From: Druceiella hillmani
Lineage: Eukaryota > Arthropoda > Insecta > Lepidoptera > Hepialidae
Assembly: GCA_039881145.1 (NCBI GenBank)
Contig: JAYKKI010000088.1
Span: forward strand, 2,395,501-2,459,500
Length of the DNA: 64,000 nt
Reading direction: 5' to 3'
In this document: piece by piece, positions 57,585 through 64,000 of the stretch
How positions within the stretch are numbered: position 1 is the stretch's first letter
Layout: every line of letters begins with the position of its first letter
Notes under the pieces: model-generated
The model's input: only the letters and a program-made list of their open reading frames with translations
What the model was told of the DNA's origin: nothing
Databases searched by the model: none
Position numbers and translations under genes: made by a program

Positions 57585-59385
57585 CACTCTCATTTTTAAA
57601 AGAATTAAAATTAATTTATAAGATTTTGGAGAATCATGCAAACTACTTTATTGAGGTCTCGCTGTCCGTCCGTGGGCTGTTTGTTACGGATATTTATCTC
57701 AGAAAATATACACGTTATTGACTTGAAAATTAGTATGGTCTAATTAAATCTAAAAAATAAGAAATATTTCTAAAAGATAAAAATTAGAGTACCAAACAAT
57801 TTTTTTTAACCAGATCGAGTGGCGTATTGTATGGAAGATAATACTTAGCATATTCTATAATTATTTTACTCTAATTTTAATTTACAAATTTTATGAGAAT
57901 TAACCAAATATGAATGAATAATCAATTGTTTAAAGTTACTAGTGATCGCCCAGTGGCCGTTTACTAGTGGTTGCCCAGTGGCCGAAAATCGACCGTAATT
58001 CGTTATTTTTTTAGGTTTGAACGTGATTGAGGTTCTTTTGTTGAAGGTATACCTCTATAATTATTGCATAACATTTTTTTTAAATTTTGTTCTATTACGT
58101 CAGCTAAGAGCATGTGCAAATATATCATTAGGGTGTATTGTTTGCCATAATTCCCTGCAATTCAGATATTTATTACACAAAATATAGAATAAACGCTTTT
58201 TGCATACCCTCCACAGACTATTGAAAAAGGAACATTTAAAATCATACAAAATTTACAGCCCGAAATTGACATTTTTAAATTCTTTGGTGACAATCTGTAC
58301 TCTGTGCGAATGTTCGGCCACGGACTATTATATATTTAACATTGACAGCATAAATGTAGTCAATTAATCTTTTAATGTAATTGTAATATATAATTTAATA
58401 TATATGATTCACATATTTGATGTATAAATTTTAGCTTTCTGCACTCCTTCTCCATAAAAATTTAAAAAAAAAACCAAATCTCACAGTCTTCCGTGCGTTC
58501 AATATGCTTAAATAGGGGTATAAAGTTTTCTCTTCACGTATTAATATGTAGATTGGAAAGATAAAATAATGCACATGAAAGGAGTAGTTTTAAGAAAAAA
58601 AAATTAACAGTACAGATGTATTGACAAATTTAGTTACTGTGAACCACTAGGAATTAGATTCAATTATTGTTAGTTATTTGCATAATTAAGTTAGCTAATG
58701 AATGACCATTGATATGAAAGTTTTGGATTATTCATTATAAACGTAGTTATCATACCAAGTTCTGTCGTAGAGTATAAGAATGTAACTTTCAAATGAATCG
58801 GTTAAACTTCAGAACAAGTAACTAAACCTTATATGATAATACGATTAACAAATTATCGTAAATAATTATTATGTAATCAAAATAAAATTAAAAATTAAAA
58901 AATATCCATATGACAAAATATAAATTTTGGTACCACACTAACATAAATGTATGGACACCATATACCCAAAGAATGGTTTTATAAGCGACTCAAGATTTCG
59001 TTCGCTGAATTAAGACAATATAATACTATATGATACTCCGTCTATTAATGACTTCATTTCGCAAGAAAAAAAACATTAATTCATGTTGATACTGAAAGCC
59101 AACATTATTAACGAGAAAGTTCTGTATTATCAAAACAAGAAATTGCCTTATGTCACACAAGATTACTAAAGTTTCGTTCTATTTATCAAAAATAAAATAA
59201 ACAATATTTAAGGCGGTCAAAAACATGGAATTGATTAAGCCAATAAATAGTGCTTCGTACATATTTCTACCGATCAAAATAAAAAATATTTTTCCCTGAC
59301 ACGAGTGGTCTCCGGAAAAAAAGAAATGTCTTCACAAGTTTAATCACTGTAAATAACTATGAACCAGATCATAATTTTATCTGTC
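57585..59385. other. A+T-rich DNA with a small duplication
   Basis: No gene. 'tactagtgatcgcccagtgg' and 'ccgtttactagtggttgccc' form a 20-odd-bp direct repeat near 57939-57984. A decayed repeat head ('gctgtccgtccgtgggctgt') is near 57660. Confidence 0.45.
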
Positions 59386-59389
59386 GGTG

Positions 59390-60525
59390 AATCGTAAAAA
59401 TTGAATTAAATGAAAACAAATTAAATAATGATTACTTTAAAAAAAACATTTAAACTAAAATAAATCATGATCTCTTTTTATATGGACACAGTCGAGACGG
59501 ACAGATATTAAAAATCACTTCATCTAATACATATACTTATATCTAAGCCACCAAATATGTCACAAAAAGTAAATGAAAACAAATTAAATAATGATTACTT
59601 AAAAAAGCTCTTAAAAAAATAAAATCATGATCTCCTTTTATATCGACACAGCTGAGACGGAGAGATAATAAATAATAACTGCATCTAATACGTATAATTA
59701 TATCTAAGCCACCAAATATGTCACAAAAATTAAATGAAAACAAATTAAATAATGATTACTTAAAAAAGCTCTTAAAAAAATAAAATTATGATCTCCTTTT
59801 ATATCGACACAGCTGAGACGGAGAGATAATAAATAATAACTGCATCTAATACGTATAATTATATCTAAGCCACCAAATATGTCACAAAAATTAAATGAAA
59901 ACAAATTAAATAATGATTACTTAAAAAAGCTCTTAAAAAAATAAAATCATGATCTCCTTTTATATCGACACAGCTGAGACGGAGAGATAATAAATAATAA
60001 CTGCATCTAATACGTATAATTATATCTAAGCCACCAAATATGTCACAAAAATTAAATGAAAACAAATTAAATAATGATTACTTAAAAAAGCTCTTAAAAA
60101 ATAAAATCATGATCTCCTTTTATATGGACACAGCTGAGACGGACAGATAGTAAATAATAACTGCATCTAATACGTATACTTATATCTAAGCCCCCAAATA
60201 TGCCACAAAAATTAAATGAAAACAAATTAAATAATGATTACCTAAAAAAAGCACTTAAAGCAAAATAAAACCATGATCTCTTTTTATATCAACAAAGCTG
60301 AGACGGACAGGTAGTAAATAATAATTGCGTCTAATACATATTTTTATATCTAAGCCACCAAATATGCCACAAAAATTAAATGAAAACAAATTAAATAATG
60401 ATTACTTAAAAAAGGCACTTAAACCAAAATAAAATCATGATCTCCTTTTACGTGGACAAAGTTGAGACGGCAAATAGTAAATAATAACTGCGTCTAATAC
60501 ATTTACTTATATCTAAGCAACCAAA
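59390..60525 (+). repeat. Tandem array, 161-bp unit, seven copies
   Basis: Unit: 'aattaaatgaaaacaaatta', 'aataatgattacttaaaaaa', 'ctcttaaaaaaataaaatca', 'tgatctccttttatatcgac', 'acagctgagacggagagata', 'actgcatctaatacgtataa', 'ttatatctaagccaccaaat', 'atgtcacaaaa'. The period between the three central copies is exactly 161 bp and they are nearly identical; the outer copies diverge progressively. The repeated 66-codon minus-strand frames are a by-product: 161 is not a multiple of 3, so no continuous protein results. Confidence 0.97.
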
Positions 60526-61250
60526 TATGTGTATTCGTGTATCTGAGCAAAGATTTGTACATATTTTCCGAAAGATACGCTGGAAATCTGATCCCTTTGT
60601 TAAGTTGTCTAAGCAACGAATTGAATAAAAGGATTCTTCTCTCCCGTTAAACTTAACAAAGAGCGAATTCAACGCACAAAAGGATTTATTGTACCTGAAG
60701 CAAAATATTATCTCTTCTCTACATTAAGTTGGATTAACGACAAACCTGCGCTGAAGTGCGACTGTTTATTCTTACGGTTATTTAAAAAATAAGATAAAAT
60801 AAAAAATAATAAATTAGCATTACTTAGCATTAAAAATGAAAAATATTTCTTGAAATTCATTGAATGAAGAAATTACATTTTGGCTAATCAATATACTTTA
60901 TACAATACAATAAACAATACAATATAATATACTACAATACAATATACCATACGGTTAACTATATACAATACGATATACTATTTGGTATACTATTCGGTAA
61001 TATTTTGGCTAATCAATATACTATTTCGGTTTGCCATAATATATTTTTAGAACACATAATTATTTCGTTTTGAAAAAACAATTCATGAGCAAAGAATGTA
61101 TGCGATATTTTGCGTAATTAAATCAATAGTCTTTTCCAGTCTACTTCTAGATATAGATATCTCCAATGAACAGTATCATTGAAGTTATGTAAATTATGGC
61201 TTGGCGATGGCAACGCGTGAACTTTTTGAACTGGTCTCTTGCATTTTAAC
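60526..61250. other. A+T-rich DNA with short cryptic repeats
   Basis: 'aatacaatataatatactac' type cryptic repeats at 60900-60990. No gene is supported. Confidence 0.45.
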
Positions 61251-61254
61251 TACG

Positions 61255-61345
61255 CGATTTTAAACACCACTCTAGCCATGTTAGACTAGCGGCCGGAGAT
61301 CGAATCAGGGTCCTCGCAATGTGATACGACGTTGAAGGATCACGA
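61255..61345 (-). repeat. Possible tRNA-like (SINE-type) fragment
   Basis: On the minus strand, 'gaggaccctgattcgatctc' then 'cggccgctagtctaacatgg' contains a B-box-like gattcgatctccgg. No A-box is placed with confidence. A 78-codon frame on the plus strand (61332-61568) starts here at TTG; it lacks recognisable domains. Confidence 0.35.
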
Positions 61346-62125
61346 TGACGACTTTCAAGGATATCATGGTGTGTCGATGACGGCGATGATGTGCGCCATG
61401 TCAAAAAAAATGTTTCATAAACGAAAGCCGAAATCTCAATCGACGCAAGAAAGATATCTGCGTTCTAACCTGAAATGTAACAACGAGTCAGCTTACAGCT
61501 CTCTGCTGCAGGTTCTTTGTATTTCAAACTATTTAACCTCCTCTAATCATAAGATCCTATTATTTTAGAAGGACATAAATTTTAAATTAAATCGCCATTT
61601 TTTCTTTTTCCTACGCGAGCACAATCATGGTTTAAAACTAGCACTGTATAACTTGGCTAAATAAAACAAGAAAAGGGGTAGTTAGGTCATGGAGAGGGAG
61701 ACAATAAAGGGTGAGGTTTAGTAGCCATTTAAACACGTAGGTTATATTAGATACTGTGTTGCAGATGACTCAAGTACAAACATTGTGGTTTCATTTTGTA
61801 TATCTACATTTAGTAGATTCCCTAATTTTATTGCACATACTCTAAAGGCATTTCTGCAGAAAGCATTTCTGTGATGATTAGAAGGGTGTTATTGTTAATA
61901 AAAGTATTTTAACTAAAATGATAAAACGACATTAAGGATGTTATTTAAAAATATTTCGAAGATATATATTTTAAACAGTTATGAATCTTTAACCTTTTGA
62001 GTTGCTCATGCTTAGATAAATGATCAAATATGCTGAGGCTAAAAAAATTAAACAAAAGAATTCGAGGTGTTCCAATTTATTTCGTATTTATAGCTGCAAC
62101 TTACAATTATTTATGATTAATTGAA
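61346..62125. other. Mostly A+T-rich DNA
   Basis: 61346-61510 is G+C richer and part of an unrecognised open frame (phrases KKMFHKRKPKSQSTQERY and CNNESAYSSLLQ). No consensus splice sites frame it. The remainder shows nothing. Confidence 0.35.
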
Positions 62126-62129
62126 TCTA

Positions 62130-63125
62130 GCATATGGAAAGCTATACACGAATGTAAAATACCATTAAAAACAATAGACCTGATTCAAGATATCTACAAG
62201 AAAAGCGCCAGCTGAGTGAAATTAGACAAAACCCGAAATAGATATTCGAAGAGGTGTAAGACAAGGTGATCTTGTTCCCTACATTATTTATAACTGTTTT
62301 ACTAAACATCATGAATCAACTTAACTGGTCAAATAAAGGCATAAATATTAAAGAAAGCTATGTTAACAACTTACGTTTCCCAGGTAACATTGTATTATCC
62401 TCAGAAACTGCATCACAACTTGAAGAAATTATCAACGATCTTAACCACGTCAGTCGCAATATTAGAGTAGAATTAAAAATAGAAAAAAATAAAATCATGT
62501 CCAACAAAGGTCAGATCCTCATATTTATGGAGAGTCAGCAGTTGGAGTACGTCAAGGAATACAGATATTTAGGTAAACAAATATCTTTTATTATATCAAT
62601 ATATACCAGATACCGTGACGAATTAAGGAGACGTGTGAACATAACATGGAATAAGTTCTGGGTACACAAAGAGGTTTTAAAATCTGATCTACGCTTAAGA
62701 CTAAAAGAAGGTCTTAGACTCATGCCTCTCGTACGCAAGCCAAATCTGGATCTATAATACCTATACGAAAAAAAAATTCAAACATACCGGAGAGCCATGG
62801 AGAGAAATATCCTCAATCTGAAACTTGGAGACAAAAAAGACAGCGAAACAAGAGAAAGGATAAAAATTATCGACGATAACCCACTGCAAAAAAACTTAAA
62901 TGGAAGTAGGCCGATCACGTTGCACGTGAAGATAAAGAGAGATGGACTAGGAGAATTACTACATGTGCTGGCCCTCCCGGTAAAAGAAAAAGAAGTCGCC
63001 CTCTGGAAAGATGGGAAGACGAATTCATAAGGTTATAATGACTGGATAAGAACAGTCCGAGACAAGAAAGGAAGGCGAGATATGGAGGAGGCCTACAATC
63101 GTCGAGAGGTTCTCAATATATAACT
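62130..63125 (+). pseudogene. RTE-like non-LTR retrotransposon remnant (RT 3' half to C-terminus)
   Basis: Starts with RGVRQGD at about 62250, the entry to reverse transcriptase motif B. The frame 62266-62757 follows: LNWSNKGINIKESYVNNLRF, then PGNIVLSSETASQLEEIIND, ELKIEKNKIMSN, LEYVKEYRYLGKQISF and WNKFWVHKEVLKSDLRLRLK. In RTE elements the box after LRF is A/ADDIVL; here it is PGNIVL, so both catalytic aspartates are gone. After a stop the C-terminal part continues in shifting frames: MERNILNLKLGDKKDSETRE at 62797, then DKKGRRDMEEAYNRREVL near 63060-63110. Endonuclease and N-terminal RT are absent: a 5'-truncated, decayed copy. Minus-strand frame 62535-62738 is a shadow. Confidence 0.9.
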
Positions 63126-63129
63126 ATCT

Positions 63130-63535
63130 TAAAGCATAATGTACAACATAAAATAGAATAAGTATTAAGGAAATAAAAGGCTTAAATAATAATATGACAC
63201 AAAAAATTATTATGACACTTTTTTACCTTTGAATATATTTTTGGATATATTATGTATAAATTGACGGTATTTAATTTTTTTAGGTACCAATATGAAATAA
63301 AATTATGACTACGACTTTAGTAATTTTCATTGTTTGATAAATGTGTAATTTAGTTTGACGTGGGAGAATTTATTAAAGATATTTTGCTTTGATCAAAATC
63401 TTCAGACTAACGTTAACAATGAGGTAAATTAAATAAGCTATATCGCATAGTCAGTGCGATAGTTGCTTAGTGAACATCAATAATTTTACTGTTTTATTCA
63501 AATTAGAATAAACATATATAAAGGAAATTTGAACT
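63130..63535. other. A+T-rich DNA, nothing recognised
   Basis: No gene or element is supported. Confidence 0.45.
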
Positions 63536-63539
63536 ATTT

Positions 63540-63840
63540 TGCCAGTTTGGGCCTGAAACCTGCCCATTAGGTCGAAATTTCAGTTTGAGTTTGCCACAAG
63601 AGCTCAAGTGGCCCTTCTGGCTCTGCTGAACCTCAGTTGTCCTAGAATTAGCTTCCGCACAAAACCTCAACGGTCTCAGAGTTTCACATAGCTCAGAAAT
63701 TTTGCGGTCCTAATCTTTGTCGATTGGCGGAAGCTGTGGTTTTAAAGATTGCCGCAGTGCTGAAACTATGCAGACTCGGAGTTTGCCGCAGTGCGCAGAT
63801 TCTATGCGTTTAATGTTATGCCAGTTTGTGAGTTCAGAAA
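63540..63840. other. G+C-richer block with degenerate ~30-bp motif
   Basis: Loosely repeated 'agtttgccgcagtgc' motifs (63587 agtttgccacaagagctc; 63748 gattgccgcagtgctgaa; 63784 gagtttgccgcagtgcgc; 63678 gagtttcacatagctc), each near 'ctatgc' or 'tgcgg'. Stops interrupt every frame. It could be a decayed minisatellite or part of a repeat or exon continuing elsewhere. Confidence 0.4.
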
Positions 63841-64000
63841 TTTAAGGTAAATAATTGATTAGTCCAAGTTACACTTTATTTGTATGGTTTTCATTATATT
63901 GTTGCTTTGGTACTGTTTAATAATAAAAGTCTTAAATAATTTATATTGATTTTTGCATAAAAATAAGACGACGGTTTGGAAAACAAATTGGAAAATATGA
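63841..64000. other. A+T-rich DNA at the window edge
   Basis: Nothing recognised. Confidence 0.4.

Noticed and set aside
59543..60065. Three tandem 66-residue proteins with nearly identical sequence
   Set aside because: They arise from the 161-bp satellite unit; the frames overlap each other and the period is not a multiple of 3.
62535..62738. 67-codon minus-strand frame
   Set aside because: Antisense shadow of the RTE reverse transcriptase remnant.

Overview
This is eukaryotic, intergenic to intronic DNA from an insect, most likely a moth or butterfly (Lepidoptera). It is strongly A+T rich, has almost no long reading frames, and is packed with repeats. The lepidopteran call rests on many dispersed repeats with a GGGTTCCGT head, repeated CTGTC, a 'cacagccattttactcgg' block, and a 'gtccgactcgcacttg' tail, which I know as very common in moth and butterfly genomes. 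tRNA-derived SINEs and RTE-type LINE fragments fit an insect. No taxon-specific gene confirms it.

Host genes: the one convincing coding exon is at 15782-16084 (+). It encodes a calmodulin-binding IQ motif followed by a lysine/glutamine/proline-rich repeat, is bounded by consensus splice sites, and looks like an internal exon of the neuromodulin-like igloo gene. A 63-bp candidate exon on the minus strand (13570-13632) and a weaker one near 52562-52709 are possible. The rest is intron or intergenic sequence.

Mobile elements: a nearly complete hAT-superfamily transposase of the ZMYM1/DUF4371 type (38504-40629, minus, one frameshift) sits between copies of a local segmental duplication. Its X blocks are at about 32.1, 34.1 and 40.8 kb and its Y blocks at about 37.1 and 41.9 kb. 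A badly decayed Tc1/mariner transposase lies at 22.76-23.45 kb, an RTE-like LINE remnant at 62.1-63.1 kb, and a LINE C-terminus at 51.35-51.61 kb (minus). Three tRNA-derived SINE copies are at 1.93, 43.88 and 55.96 kb; the last has a perfect 12-bp target-site duplication.

The most interesting content is a family of five short palindromic elements (about 20.69, 29.20, 45.31, 47.38 and 55.29 kb). Their arms carry a type I hammerhead ribozyme motif: a CUGA-A-GA core, helix II, GAAA, a self-complementary ACCUAGGU helix III, a GUC cleavage site, and a CCAC/GUGG helix I. Four copies are flanked by exact 10-13 bp direct repeats, so they moved as units. Self-complementary helix III and type I topology are known features of hammerheads in Penelope-like elements and retrozymes. 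The inverted pairing of two ribozymes in one small element is the part that deserves a second look.

The window is also rich in tandem arrays: an AP-1-site (TGAGTCA) minisatellite at 5.3 kb, roughly 170-bp units at 6.3 kb, a 40-bp array at 30.2-31.0 kb, a 65-75-bp array at 45.7-46.4 kb, a 161-bp array at 59.4-60.5 kb, and several long (TA)n tracts.
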